Assembly: GCA_012523595.1 (NCBI GenBank) | Contig: JAAYIG010000197.1 | Span: forward strand, 1 to 64,000 | DNA: 64,000 nt | Origin: Fibrobacter sp. | GTDB taxonomy: Bacteria > Fibrobacterota > Chitinivibrionia > Chitinivibrionales > Chitinispirillaceae | Direction: 5' to 3' | Shown here: positions 37,510-46,260 of the stretch, piece after piece | Position numbering within the stretch: position 1 is the first letter of the stretch | Layout: each line of letters opens with the position of its first letter | The notes under the pieces: generated by a model | What the model was told of the DNA's origin: nothing | Seen by the model: the letters and a program-made list of their open reading frames with translations, nothing else | Database searches by the model: none | Made by a program: the position numbers and the translations under genes

Positions 37510-37797
37510 GTGTACGAAAAACCGCAATATCCAACTCCCAATGGCTACAGGAGAATGTCGGAGAACCCGTGCAGAAAAGGTTCCAAGAGCAGGGATATCG
37601 CAGATTTCCTGGCCAGAAATAGCCATTTGAGAGAATCAGTACAGGCCAAACAGGAACCAAAATCTCACTCTTCTCTCAAACCCGGGATTAATCCGAATGC
37701 AGCCAGAATACTGAAATGCAGAGAAAAACCCGGAATAAGTGATGAGGCTGCAAAACTTATTGCCGCTTCTATAAAAAGCCTCCTGCAGAGCAAATAA
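37510..37797 (+). CDS. hypothetical protein (95 aa, GTG start)
   Basis: Not recognised. It is basic and low in hydrophobic residues for the first 60 positions, then has a helix ISDEAAKLIAASIKSLLQ. The GTG at 37510 is 14 bases after the previous stop. It is probably a member of a three-gene unit with its neighbours. Confidence 0.5.
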   Translation: MYEKPQYPTPNGYRRMSENPCRKGSKSRDIADFLARNSHLRESVQAKQEPKSHSSLKPGINPNAARILKCREKPGISDEAAKLIAASIKSLLQSK

Positions 37798-37802
37798 ACA
37801 GT

Positions 37803-38234
37803 ATGAGATTTACAGGCTTCTATCGGTTATACTTGTCAATTCTTGCCGGAGCTCTGGCATACTACTTAATAAAACCCCGCTGGTGGATATGGGTTGCCGG
37901 ATCTATTCTTTTCCGCATCATCTGGTTTTTCATAGAAAAACAGGTAGAGAATCTCCGGACCGAAAAATGGTTCAACGCGCATTCAGCCCAGTTTAAAGAA
38001 CTGCTTGGTCCTTATGGTATAAGGATGATAAACAAAGCTGAACAAGACCCCGGTGTACGAAAAAGCCTCTCCGAGGTCTTTACTCCTGATCTGAAAAAGC
38101 TTAAAAGCACCGTCGATCAACTGGAAATGATGGATACACTTTTCAAAGCGGGAATGCAACCCGATGCAGACACCTACCAGTTGCATGATCTGAAGCTAAA
38201 ATACGGTAAATACCGGGTGGAGAAAGAATCCTGA
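37803..38234 (+). CDS. hypothetical small membrane protein (143 aa)
   Basis: Not recognised. Two hydrophobic segments lie at about residues 8-22 and 28-43, followed by a cytoplasmic helical region with SEVFTPDLKKLKSTVDQLEMMDTLF. It starts 5 bases after the preceding gene, so the two are co-translated. It ends just before an AT-rich, apparently foreign patch. Confidence 0.6.
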   Translation: MRFTGFYRLYLSILAGALAYYLIKPRWWIWVAGSILFRIIWFFIEKQVENLRTEKWFNAHSAQFKELLGPYGIRMINKAEQDPGVRKSLSEVFTPDLKKLKSTVDQLEMMDTLFKAGMQPDADTYQLHDLKLKYGKYRVEKES

Positions 38235-38289
38235 TATAGACAGACCATGCCTTTGGTGTTACATTGGAGAAACCTTGGAGGATTGAGAA

Positions 38290-38361
38290 ATGAGTGCTAT
38301 AAGATTCTCAAAAGGTAACATTACACATTATCTGCGAGCGCAGATAAAAATCCATATTTGA
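38290..38361 (+). CDS. very short ORF with strong ribosome binding site (23 aa)
   Basis: Reads MSAIRFSKGNITHYLRAQIKI plus two residues. GGAGG sits 8 bases before the ATG, but nothing else supports it. It could be a leader peptide or the remnant of a truncated gene in the AT-rich stretch 38235-38867. Confidence 0.2.
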   Translation: MSAIRFSKGNITHYLRAQIKIHI

Positions 38362-38393
38362 TTTCAGATTCTGTATGAAATGGATCGTTTAAT

Positions 38394-38759
38394 ATGCGAA
38401 AGGCTATTTTAACTTTTCTTTTGGGAATCACATTGGGAATAATTATTACATATAATTTCATGCAAAATCGAATAGCAAAAGATTTCGCATTTTTGAAAAA
38501 ATTCCCAGTTTTACTTTAGAAGAAAACAAATTTATCAGGGAACACATATGTGAAATTTACAGAAACATAGATGAACCTGAAAAACTATATAAGTCATATA
38601 ATGTTAGGTGATAGTGTTGTAGTTGAAGTGACAATTCTTGGCTCTCTTCGAGACGGTTCGAATTCAAATCAAAATGTTATTTCAACCTCATTTGATCAGT
38701 CAATTAGTTTGACGTTTACTAAGAATGGCGACTTAATATCGAAATGTTGTAAATATTAA
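38394..38759 (+). pseudogene. frameshifted gene for a small membrane-anchored protein
   Basis: ATG 38394 opens a signal-anchor sequence (MRKAILTFLLGITLGIIIT) that ends at a stop at 38517. Slipping frame at the A6 run 38496-38501 continues as IPSFTLEENKFIREHICEI and on to a stop at 38609. Returning to the first frame gives GDSVVVEVTILGSLRDGSN up to 38759. The three pieces read as one protein of about 120 aa with two compensating shifts. The stretch is clearly more AT-rich than its neighbours, suggesting transfer and decay. Sequencing error is the main alternative. Confidence 0.5.
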
Positions 38760-38766
38760 TGATTGT

Positions 38767-38792
38767 GCTCACTTAGCATAGCCTAAGCGAGC
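38767..38792 (+). terminator. hairpin after the frameshifted gene
   Basis: GCTC-A-CTTAG (38767-38776) pairs with CTAAG-C-GAGC (38783-38792) with a single A-C mismatch and a 6-base loop. A T7 run follows 13 bases later. It is a terminator candidate, although the T-run is distant. Confidence 0.45.
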
Positions 38793-38867
38793 TTCTCTGA
38801 TACCACTTTTTTTAATAAATCCCCGATTCCAATTGCCTGTAAAGCAGATTTGCAGGAACAAAAAGAC

Positions 38868-39836
38868 TCATTTTTTCCCACTGTCCACAGGAGGCACATA
38901 TACCAGCGATGTGTCTTTGTAACGGATATCTGCCTGTGAAATCAGCTTGTCAACATATGAAGTGACAAATTCATTCTTCTGCCTCAATTCAAGGGAAATC
39001 CGGATACGATCCTTGACCTCATCAAACGAAAGAGGTTTTCCAGGTTCTTCATCTGTTTTCTTCAGAATATGAAATCCAGCTTCTGTCGGAACAAGATCAC
39101 TGACTTCACCAGTTTTCAATTTTGCGATTATTGTATCAAGTTCAGGTTTCAGATCTCCCCGCTTGAACCACCCGATATCACCACCCGAAAATCTGGTTGC
39201 TGTTTTGGAAAAATCCGCCCCACCCCTTATCTGATCCAGCACTTTCTGCGCCTCAGCCCTTTTTTTCTCCCTCGTTGCTGTGGAGGTATCTGATGAAAAG
39301 AATATCTGGCTCACCCGTGACTTCGGAGGATTCAAGTACCTGGTTCGATTTTCCTCATAAAATGTCTTGCAGTCCTCTTCTTTTATGGAATCGATATCTT
39401 TCAGTACTGTTTTCAAGAGAGTATCAACCAGTGCACCTTTCTGCATCTCACCCTTTATCCCCTCCTCAGTCTGCCCCATCGCTGCCAATTCACGCTTAAA
39501 AGTGGCATCATCACCAAACCTGCCCTTGAATTGTTTAAACGCACTGTCCACCATCATACTGTCAAAAGAGAGCTTGCGCCTGTCAGCCTCCTTCAGCAGA
39601 AGCTCATTGGCAATAAGCTGTCTGGCAGCACCTTTCAACAATTCTGGTGAGACCCCTTCAAAGGCTTTTGTGGGAAACATGCTTACCATGCTCTTGTGAA
39701 TAAGATCAGCAGCCTCTTCGACCTGTTTACGGGTAATCGTTTTGCCCTCCACAATTACCGCCGCATCCTTGTTTTCACCCTTGCCACAGAACAGCCCAAA
39801 ACAGCAGATCGCCGTCAGAATGATTCTCTTATCCAT
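38868..39836 (-). CDS. parvulin-type peptidyl-prolyl isomerase (SurA/PpiC-like)
   Basis: The N-terminal signal sequence ends in a Cys (GLFCGKG), possibly a lipoprotein, though the lipobox is not canonical. A helical SurA-N-like domain (residues 30-175) precedes the parvulin domain (about 185-275: SRVSQIFFSSD, SGGDIGWFKRGDL, GFHILKK). A chaperone role in the periplasm for outer-membrane proteins is expected. It reads toward the AT-rich patch and is followed upstream by a phosphodiesterase-type gene on the same strand. Confidence 0.87.
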   Translation of the reverse strand: MDKRIILTAICCFGLFCGKGENKDAAVIVEGKTITRKQVEEAADLIHKSMVSMFPTKAFEGVSPELLKGAARQLIANELLLKEADRRKLSFDSMMVDSAFKQFKGRFGDDATFKRELAAMGQTEEGIKGEMQKGALVDTLLKTVLKDIDSIKEEDCKTFYEENRTRYLNPPKSRVSQIFFSSDTSTATREKKRAEAQKVLDQIRGGADFSKTATRFSGGDIGWFKRGDLKPELDTIIAKLKTGEVSDLVPTEAGFHILKKTDEEPGKPLSFDEVKDRIRISLELRQKNEFVTSYVDKLISQADIRYKDTSLVYVPPVDSGKK

Positions 39837-40016
39837 TTTTTTCCTCTCTGAGCCGGATGAAACCGGCGCGGATGTTGGGGATTTTTTTATGCTGGTGCTA
39901 TACTTAGGATCTGATATCTATGTTTCTGTAAAGATACTTCAGATACAAAAATGAAGCAGTAAAAATCTTTCCTTATGGTTAAAGCCGCCACTGAAGCAGC
40001 TCTGATTCCTGTGATT

Positions 40017-42035
40017 TTATACTTCCTGTCTCTGGGATTGTTCCATTTCGTCAAGCGATGAATTCTCATCAAGCCAGTTTTTCCGTGAAGCGACCCTGAG
40101 AAATGCCTTGATGACAATTGGATCAAACTGCTTCCCGCTTCCTTCAATCAGACGTTTTATAGCTTCTTTCTTTCCCAGACTGTCTCTGTAAGGTCTGTTG
40201 GAAGTCATCGCCTCGAAAGCATCGGCAACATGCAAAATTCTTGCACCTATCGGAATCTGATCTTCCTTGAGATTATCAGGATAGCCGCCGCCGTTATAAT
40301 GTTCGTGATGATGAAGTATAAGGTCATGAAGATCATGAAGGAATGGAACATCTTTGACTATATTGGCACCCAGAGTACTGTGAGTCTTCATGATGCCATT
40401 GAATTCCTCGTATGTCAAAGGGCCCGGCTTATTGAGAATATATCCCGGGATTCCTATCTTTCCTATGTCATGAAGCAGTCCGGCATCACGGATAATCCCT
40501 ACATTTTTCTCGTCAATCCTCATCTCCCGGGCGATCTCTTCTGCAATGTTCATCACATTTTCCGAATGCCCGTGAGTATAGGTGTCTTTAGCGTCTACAG
40601 CGATCGCAAGAGCCTTGATTGTGCGGATATAATTCTCCTTCATGTCACTGTAAAGCTTTGAATTTGTCAGGGCAATTCTTGTTTGACTTACAAGACTGGA
40701 CAGAAGTGCCTTCTTTTCGGACTCTCCCGGCATCTCTCTTGATGATCCAAAGAAAATGGCGCCGAACTTAAGGTCCTCCCATACAACCGGCATCACGTAC
40801 CTGAACGCCAATGGAAGTTTCAGATACCCGGATGTCTTCGTTGAAAGCTGTATCCTTCTGATAAAAACTTTACGTTCGCTTATGTGTCCGGAAACTGCAG
40901 TGTTAAAACTCTCTATAACCTCTCTGCGAATCTCCCTCACTATGTCATCTTCCACCTCTCCCCTTGACCAGTACATAAACTCATGAGTTCTGCGCTGAGC
41001 CACCAGAAAGCCCATGAAATCGAGGGGGAAGTTGCGAATCGCGGTCTCATAAAGACACCTTATCACATCGTATTTATCAACCAGTCCCATAAGCCGTTCG
41101 GAATAGCTGGATATGAGCATCAGCTCATCGAGCTTCTGATTGATGGAATGGTAAAGATTGGCATTGTTGATAGCTACACCGGCCTGTGATGCCAGTACAT
41201 CGATAACGCTCTTATTGAAAAGATTAAAGGGAGGAGACTTGCTGGTACGGTTCAGATTCACTACACCTATAGTTTCTCCTGAAACTTTAATAGGCACTGA
41301 AAGGGCTGACGATATGTCCTGTCTCGAGAAATTCAGTCCAGTTTCAGGAGTAGTCTTACCATCCGCCAGCAGAAGCGATTTTCCATTAGTAAACACCCAC
41401 TTGGAAATAGTCCATTCTGTCAGGTCAGCAAGCGATGATCGGACACTTGATGAATTGATGGCTTTCTGCCTCACCATGACCAGTTCCTGATTCTCTCTAT
41501 CTATAAGCTGAAGAGATCCGCTCTCGGCCTCTGATACCTCAAGGCAGAACTGAAATGTGATATCAAGTAATTCGTCAAGGTTGTGGGTTGTGGTAAGCCT
41601 GGTTGTGATATCGTAAAGAGAAACCATCTCGTTGAGCATGAAATTCTCACGCATCAAACGGGTAGATTTAATAGCCTGGTTTATCTTCTGAAGGAGCAGT
41701 TCAAACTGATAGGGTTTGAGGATGTAATCATAGGCACCACTCTGGACTGTTTTCACCGCTACATCGAGATCTGGATCGAGTGCGGTAATAATAACCGGTG
41801 TAGTGGAAATCATCTTCCCGGCATTCTTAAGAAATTCCAGCCCGTCCATCTTCGGCATCTTCAGGTCCGCAACAACTACATGAGGCCTGATCTGCTCCAG
41901 CATCTCCATCGCCTGCAAACCATCATAAGCCAAAGCTGTCTTGATTCCAACAGAAGAGAGGTATTTTGAAACGGCCGAACAGAGGCTCTGATCATTATCG
42001 GCCAGTAAGACAAGGCATTCTTCTTGAAGGCTCAT
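40017..42035 (-). CDS. receiver-GAF-HD-GYP protein (predicted c-di-GMP phosphodiesterase)
   Basis: 672 aa with a receiver domain (residues 7-125, Asp in VVADLKMPKMDG), a GAF domain (about 150-310), a second sensory region (about 320-460) and a C-terminal HD-GYP domain. The HD-GYP domain has GLLHDIGKIGIP and HHEHYNGGGYP, where the GYP motif is kept, plus DAFEAMTSNRPYR. It should hydrolyse c-di-GMP in response to phosphorylation. No kinase is adjacent. It ends near the parvulin gene and follows the barrel gene by 33 bases. Confidence 0.92.
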   Translation of the reverse strand: MSLQEECLVLLADNDQSLCSAVSKYLSSVGIKTALAYDGLQAMEMLEQIRPHVVVADLKMPKMDGLEFLKNAGKMISTTPVIITALDPDLDVAVKTVQSGAYDYILKPYQFELLLQKINQAIKSTRLMRENFMLNEMVSLYDITTRLTTTHNLDELLDITFQFCLEVSEAESGSLQLIDRENQELVMVRQKAINSSSVRSSLADLTEWTISKWVFTNGKSLLLADGKTTPETGLNFSRQDISSALSVPIKVSGETIGVVNLNRTSKSPPFNLFNKSVIDVLASQAGVAINNANLYHSINQKLDELMLISSYSERLMGLVDKYDVIRCLYETAIRNFPLDFMGFLVAQRRTHEFMYWSRGEVEDDIVREIRREVIESFNTAVSGHISERKVFIRRIQLSTKTSGYLKLPLAFRYVMPVVWEDLKFGAIFFGSSREMPGESEKKALLSSLVSQTRIALTNSKLYSDMKENYIRTIKALAIAVDAKDTYTHGHSENVMNIAEEIAREMRIDEKNVGIIRDAGLLHDIGKIGIPGYILNKPGPLTYEEFNGIMKTHSTLGANIVKDVPFLHDLHDLILHHHEHYNGGGYPDNLKEDQIPIGARILHVADAFEAMTSNRPYRDSLGKKEAIKRLIEGSGKQFDPIVIKAFLRVASRKNWLDENSSLDEMEQSQRQEV

Positions 42036-42068
42036 TCAGATTCTCAGAAACAAAATCAAAGATGTTTT

Positions 42069-43112
42069 TTACCAACGGTAAGTTAAACTGATCTGACTTG
42101 CTCCGGCAAACGCCATCACAGATGAATAGGCAAAATCAAGCCCTGCCCGTCCGCCAAACAGATTAACTCCGGCTCCGAAACTGAATTTCCCCTGAGTCAA
42201 ACCCACCCTCAAAGCAAGCCTGCTCATAATGGTATACTCCAGTCCGTATCTGCCTGCCGTAAAAAGCATCGATGGATTCCTGGACACCCTGCGGAATTCA
42301 GGTCCCTCGATACCAACACCGTCGGCTAATTCATCACTCCCAATATAGTTAATTCCCTCATTGGACAGAAGATCCGGCGTGCAATACACGATCAGCACCT
42401 TTCCGTAAATATAAGGGAATTCCCTCTCCCAGCCTATCCCCACCCTGATATGGGGAGAAACTCTCTGACGATAAGATTCGCTCCAATACACAACACTTCT
42501 CACTATATTTTCAAAAGAAATCGCCAGAGATATCCCGGGATCACTGAAGAGTACCCTGGTCCCAAGGTCCATCCCAATGCTATATCCACGGTATTCTGAA
42601 AGGTTTACCCGCCCCCCGTTAATTGCCCCGCCTGCCGCTATTATGACAGACTTGTTAAGATGATACTTCCACCCCAATCCAGCACGAAAATAGATCCTCG
42701 ACAGAGAGATTATCTCCGGGTCATAAACCGGATCACCGTTTTCGCTTGTATCTGAGTTGGCGGTTATCTCCACATCAGGCAAAAATGTGTACCCCAGGGT
42801 AACTCCATATCCAATATTTTCTCCTGCTTGTGAACTGAATGAAAGCAGCGAAGTACTGAAGGTGTTATGGAAATAATTGGCATAGGAGAGCGATAGAGTG
42901 TTAAGAGAATCAAAAGCCAGATTTGCAGGAGTGCTTGCAGGAAAGATTCCGGAACTAGTGCCTAAATCTGCACCTGCAAGAGCTTCGGAATAAGGAGCGT
43001 TCATCAAATAATCATTTATATCCGAGTAAAATCCGAAACTTGACCGGGCATCACCCGTTGTAAAAAGGGCGGCTGCTAAAACCGCGATTCCGGATTCTAT
43101 CAGGCTCCTCAT
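42069..43112 (-). CDS. second PorV/PorQ-like outer-membrane barrel
   Basis: The signal peptide is at residues 1-22 (AVLAAALFTTGDARS). EALAGADLGTSSGIFPASTPANLAF resembles the PorV-family N-terminal motif. Regularly alternating beta-strands follow, and the C-terminus ends in an aromatic residue (ISLTYRW), a typical outer-membrane barrel end. It may share a transcript with the receiver-GAF-HD-GYP gene. The function is unknown. Confidence 0.7.
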   Translation of the reverse strand: MRSLIESGIAVLAAALFTTGDARSSFGFYSDINDYLMNAPYSEALAGADLGTSSGIFPASTPANLAFDSLNTLSLSYANYFHNTFSTSLLSFSSQAGENIGYGVTLGYTFLPDVEITANSDTSENGDPVYDPEIISLSRIYFRAGLGWKYHLNKSVIIAAGGAINGGRVNLSEYRGYSIGMDLGTRVLFSDPGISLAISFENIVRSVVYWSESYRQRVSPHIRVGIGWEREFPYIYGKVLIVYCTPDLLSNEGINYIGSDELADGVGIEGPEFRRVSRNPSMLFTAGRYGLEYTIMSRLALRVGLTQGKFSFGAGVNLFGGRAGLDFAYSSVMAFAGASQISLTYRW

Positions 43113-43333
43113 GTCAGTATTTACCTGTCCCCATTAAATAAAGATCTTACCATAAAATAACTTCTTATCCTCTGCATTACCATAGATTTGCACTTTAAAT
43201 CATAAACCGGAAAGGTATGATCGACCACTGCATATCCAGACCGAAAAGACAATTATACAATAAAGCACTGTATAACTGCACCAATCTTGATCAAAGACGA
43301 AATAATCGTTTTGCGGTTTAGTACCAAAAAAGA

Positions 43334-43362
43334 TTGACTCTTTTGTATAACCGTTCTATTTT
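43334..43362 (+). promoter_or_regulatory. sigma-70 promoter of tRNA-Val
   Basis: TTGACT (43334-43339), 17 bases, TATTTT (43357-43362). The predicted start at about 43369 is a few bases before the mature tRNA. Confidence 0.75.
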
Positions 43363-43374
43363 ATGCAGTTCCCC

Positions 43375-43448
43375 GGGCGCATGGCTCAGTTGGTTAGAGC
43401 GCCGCGTTCACATCGCGGAGATCGCTGGTTCGAGTCCAGCTGCGCCCA
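43375..43448 (+). tRNA. tRNA-Val (anticodon CAC)
   Basis: The acceptor GGGCGCA pairs with TGCGCCC. The D-arm has GCTCAGTTGGTTAGAGC, the anticodon stem CCGCG/CGCGG encloses TTCACAT, and the T-arm GCTGGTTCGAGTCCAGC is intact. CAC reads GUG codons. The 3' CCA is not encoded. Confidence 0.95.
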
Positions 43449-43573
43449 TTTCTCATTCAAAAAAAACCCGCCTCAATTATAAGCTCAACAATATTACTCT
43501 AAATGCTTTCTAATAACAAAATCGCTTATTATTTTAAGCTTATCCGAATATTCTTTCCAAGAGGAATCTTTTA

Positions 43574-45013
43574 ATGAATTCCGGCTTAATTTTCAGAAAC
43601 AATTTAGCCTGTCTGTTACTCATCTCCCTGTTCTCAATAGCCTCCTCACAGGAATCTATCAGCTTTACCCTGCCTGAGCAAGGATTGCTTATAAATACCC
43701 CCATCTGTACACTACTGGTGGAATCTGATTCCAGAATAAGAAGAGTCGAATTTCAAGCCCGATATACGAATGCCAAAGACTCAGCAGTGATTATTGACCT
43801 GGGCGCAGTCTCAAAAGCTCCTTTCCAAACGGTGTGGGATATTTCAAAAATCCCTAACCAGCTCATCTCCGGTGTCTCTCTTCTTGCCATAGCCACTATG
43901 GGTAACTGGAAAGAAGTGGAAACCAAAAGAGAAGGCGTATTCTTTGTTCATCACCCAATTAAAAGGCCTTTGAAAACTATCCACTACGATCATAAAGGCA
44001 CAAAAAAAATCAAATCAGATACAATCTCTTTAAAATATGCCCGCTCTCCAGGCACCGTAACCTCATCTCTATATTGGAATGAGAATGATATAACAGTTTT
44101 GCTTGAGGTTAAAGACCCCCTGTTTTATGCCAATGTGACACGTGAAGAGCTCGCAGGTATGGGTATGGAAATAATGCTCGACCCATCCATGAGTAGAAAA
44201 CCTTACCCAGACAAAGATATCCTCTCCTATGCAGTTCCTCTCTACGGAAAGCCCTACAGAATCATCTATAATCCTCAATTTGATTCCAGCGGAAGCTTTA
44301 AACTCACTACCAGCACTGAACCCTGTGATTTTAGACACCAGGTGACCAAAGTGGATTTCAAGGGTTTTAAGATCTATTTCTCAATTCCTCTGGAAAAAAT
44401 CGCAACTCCTCTACCCGAAGAAATTGCCTGTAATCTGGTGGTTAAAACACTTGTAGGAAACAACATTGTCAGGAGTCCATGGATCAACCACGGCCCTGCA
44501 GCATCCTACAGCCCCTTTGTCTGGGGATCTGTCAAATTCCATCCAAAGCCATTTTATAAAAACCGGTTGCTGATTGGGGGTATCTCTTTCGGTTCCGGAT
44601 TCATGTTAACACTCCTGGTTCAATTGCTCATCTTTTCTCTTAAAAAAACCAGTACAGGCGGGACCACTAGAAGATCTGAAGTTGATGAAAAAGCATTTGA
44701 GAGGATAAAAGAAGCGATGGAGAAGCGAATTACCCAGAAAAATGCAGCCAAAGAAGACATTGCAAAAGACCTTAAGATCTCTGCCAAAAAACTTAACAAA
44801 CTGATAAAATCATTTACAGGATTGTCATTCCAAAACTACCTGATGTATAACCGCACCGAAATAGCAAAGGAAAGACTGCGCTCCTCTCATTGCAATGAAG
44901 CTACTGTGGCAGAAGCGTGCGGCTTTCAGAATGCCCAGGAAATGGAGAAATATTTCCTGAAATTCCACCGTACAACACCCGGAAAATTCCGCTCAGAGCA
45001 ACAGGTCGCCTGA
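43574..45013 (+). CDS. membrane-spanning AraC-type regulator with extracytoplasmic CBM9-like domain
   Basis: The architecture is unusual. A signal peptide (residues 1-25) leads to a beta-sandwich region with an Ig-like N-part (about 28-125) and a part resembling the CBM9/DOMON carbohydrate-binding fold (about 140-325, LYWNENDITVLLEVKDPLF, GMEIMLDPS). A transmembrane helix lies at about 338-362 (IGGISFGSGFMLTLLVQLLIF). The cytoplasmic AraC helix-turn-helix pair lies at about 380-475 (AAKEDIAKDLKISAKKLNKL, VAEACGFQNAQEMEKYF). This implies one-component sensing of an external ligand, perhaps a glycan, coupled directly to transcription. The CBM9 assignment is by eye only. Confidence 0.75.
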   Translation: MNSGLIFRNNLACLLLISLFSIASSQESISFTLPEQGLLINTPICTLLVESDSRIRRVEFQARYTNAKDSAVIIDLGAVSKAPFQTVWDISKIPNQLISGVSLLAIATMGNWKEVETKREGVFFVHHPIKRPLKTIHYDHKGTKKIKSDTISLKYARSPGTVTSSLYWNENDITVLLEVKDPLFYANVTREELAGMGMEIMLDPSMSRKPYPDKDILSYAVPLYGKPYRIIYNPQFDSSGSFKLTTSTEPCDFRHQVTKVDFKGFKIYFSIPLEKIATPLPEEIACNLVVKTLVGNNIVRSPWINHGPAASYSPFVWGSVKFHPKPFYKNRLLIGGISFGSGFMLTLLVQLLIFSLKKTSTGGTTRRSEVDEKAFERIKEAMEKRITQKNAAKEDIAKDLKISAKKLNKLIKSFTGLSFQNYLMYNRTEIAKERLRSSHCNEATVAEACGFQNAQEMEKYFLKFHRTTPGKFRSEQQVA

Positions 45014-45022
45014 TTTCAAACC

Positions 45023-45688
45023 TTAATGCAGGTATTGTATATACCAGTCAACCGCCAGCCGTGCGACTTCATCCAATGCTCCCGGCTCCTCGAACAGATG
45101 CGTGGCTCCGGGAACTATCTCCAGTTTTTTAGCCGGAACCCTGATAGCCTCAAGTGCCCTTCGGTTCAGCTCTAAAACCTGATAATCATCACCACCCACA
45201 ATCAGAAGAATCGGCGCACTGATCCTGCCCAGATCAATACCTGCCATATCTGGCCTGCCTCCTCTGGAGACAATCGCTTTTACGTCTGTACGACCCACAG
45301 AGGCTGAAATGGCTGCAGCAGCACCAGTACTCGCTCCGAAATAACCAAGGGGAAGAGTCTTCAGATCGGGTTGTGAAGCAACCCAGTCACTTGCAGCACT
45401 TAAACGCCTGGCAAGAAGATCTATGTCAAAGCGAAGGTTTGCACTTATCAGATCAGCAGCCTCCTCAGATCGGGTCAGCAGATCAAAGAGAAGTGTCGCG
45501 TAAGCACCATTATTAAGATACTGAGCAACAAACCTGTTTCTTGGACTGAACCTGCTGCTCCCAGAACCATGTACAAACAAAACCAGACCCTGGGCAGTCT
45601 CCGGTATGTAGAGACTCCCGCTGAGATTGACATCATCAGAAAGTATCGGAATGCGCACCTCGTGTTCCATCTCTCTCTCAAAAGCCAT
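45023..45688 (-). CDS. alpha/beta hydrolase (dienelactone hydrolase-like)
   Basis: 221 aa. The oxyanion segment FVHGSGSSR precedes a nucleophile elbow YFGASTGAAAA (catalytic Ser), then Asp in VGGDDYQVL and His in PGATHLF. This subfamily is often encoded beside RtcB, archease or phosphoribosyltransferases in stress-linked clusters, as here. AGAGG precedes the start. It converges on the AraC regulator gene. The substrate is unknown. Confidence 0.87.
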   Translation of the reverse strand: MAFEREMEHEVRIPILSDDVNLSGSLYIPETAQGLVLFVHGSGSSRFSPRNRFVAQYLNNGAYATLLFDLLTRSEEAADLISANLRFDIDLLARRLSAASDWVASQPDLKTLPLGYFGASTGAAAAISASVGRTDVKAIVSRGGRPDMAGIDLGRISAPILLIVGGDDYQVLELNRRALEAIRVPAKKLEIVPGATHLFEEPGALDEVARLAVDWYIQYLH

Positions 45689-45729
45689 ATCAAACCCCTC
45701 TATCGCAAATTTATTCTGCCCGACATCTG

Positions 45730-45757
45730 CCGTTTGTCAAAGATGTTTTACAAACGG
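45730..45757. other. intergenic hairpin between archease and hydrolase genes
   Basis: CCGTTTGT (45730-45737) and ACAAACGG (45750-45757) form a perfect 8-bp stem with a 12-base loop. There is no T-run on either side, so it may be a processing or weak termination element. It lies directly beside a 16-bp tandem repeat. Confidence 0.5.
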
Positions 45758-45763
45758 TTCCTC

Positions 45764-45811
45764 ATACCCTGCCATCACAATACCCTGCCATCACAATACC
45801 CTGCCATCACA
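45764..45811. repeat. three perfect copies of a 16-bp tandem repeat
   Basis: ATACCCTGCCATCACA occurs three times head to tail without spacers, between the archease stop and the hydrolase start. Being upstream of the hydrolase (minus strand), it could be a set of regulator sites or a recent slippage expansion. Confidence 0.9.
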
Positions 45812-45825
45812 CCGTAGAAATCAGA

Positions 45826-46257
45826 TTAAACATCAAGCACAACAACAGCCTCCCACCCCGAACCGGTCTCCTTTACCTGAAAATGGTGCAGAGTAACAGC
45901 TTTTACATCCACTGCCAGATTATGCCTGGTGTCATCTATCTCCTCTCCAACAGCCATTCCTTCAAAAACAATCGATTCTCCGCGCCTCTCAATTGAAACA
46001 TTCTTGAGCCGCATCAACAGCCGGAAGGCATCCTTTAAATAGATTAGCTCCTGAAGAACCTGGAAAAGCAGCATCTCTTCAGAATTGTCCTCGACTTTCA
46101 CAGAGCGAATCTCTTTTTCTCCAACAGAATCAATATCCTCCACCATCAGGTTTGTGGTAGCATCAAAAGCAGCCGTGAAAAGCTCCTCCAACGTCTTTCC
46201 CCAGGCCCTGAATGCAGCATCAGAAGTAGTTATATCTTCCAGATATTCATAGGGCAT
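45826..46257 (-). CDS. archease (RtcB activator)
   Basis: 143 aa. The N-terminal YEYLEDITTSDAAFRAWGKTLEELF, mid-protein DNSEEMLLFQVLQELIYLKD and C-terminal AVDVKAVTLHHFQV match the bacterial archease subfamily, which promotes multiple turnover and guanylylation of RtcB. The His of the classical DHTAD motif is Asp here. It lies 3 bases downstream of rtcB on the same strand, which confirms the partnership. Confidence 0.92.
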   Translation of the reverse strand: MPYEYLEDITTSDAAFRAWGKTLEELFTAAFDATTNLMVEDIDSVGEKEIRSVKVEDNSEEMLLFQVLQELIYLKDAFRLLMRLKNVSIERRGESIVFEGMAVGEEIDDTRHNLAVDVKAVTLHHFQVKETGSGWEAVVVLDV

Positions 46258-46260
46258 CGT

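Noticed and set aside
45764-45811. CRISPR array
   Set aside because: The 16-bp copies are directly adjacent with no spacers, and there are no cas genes.
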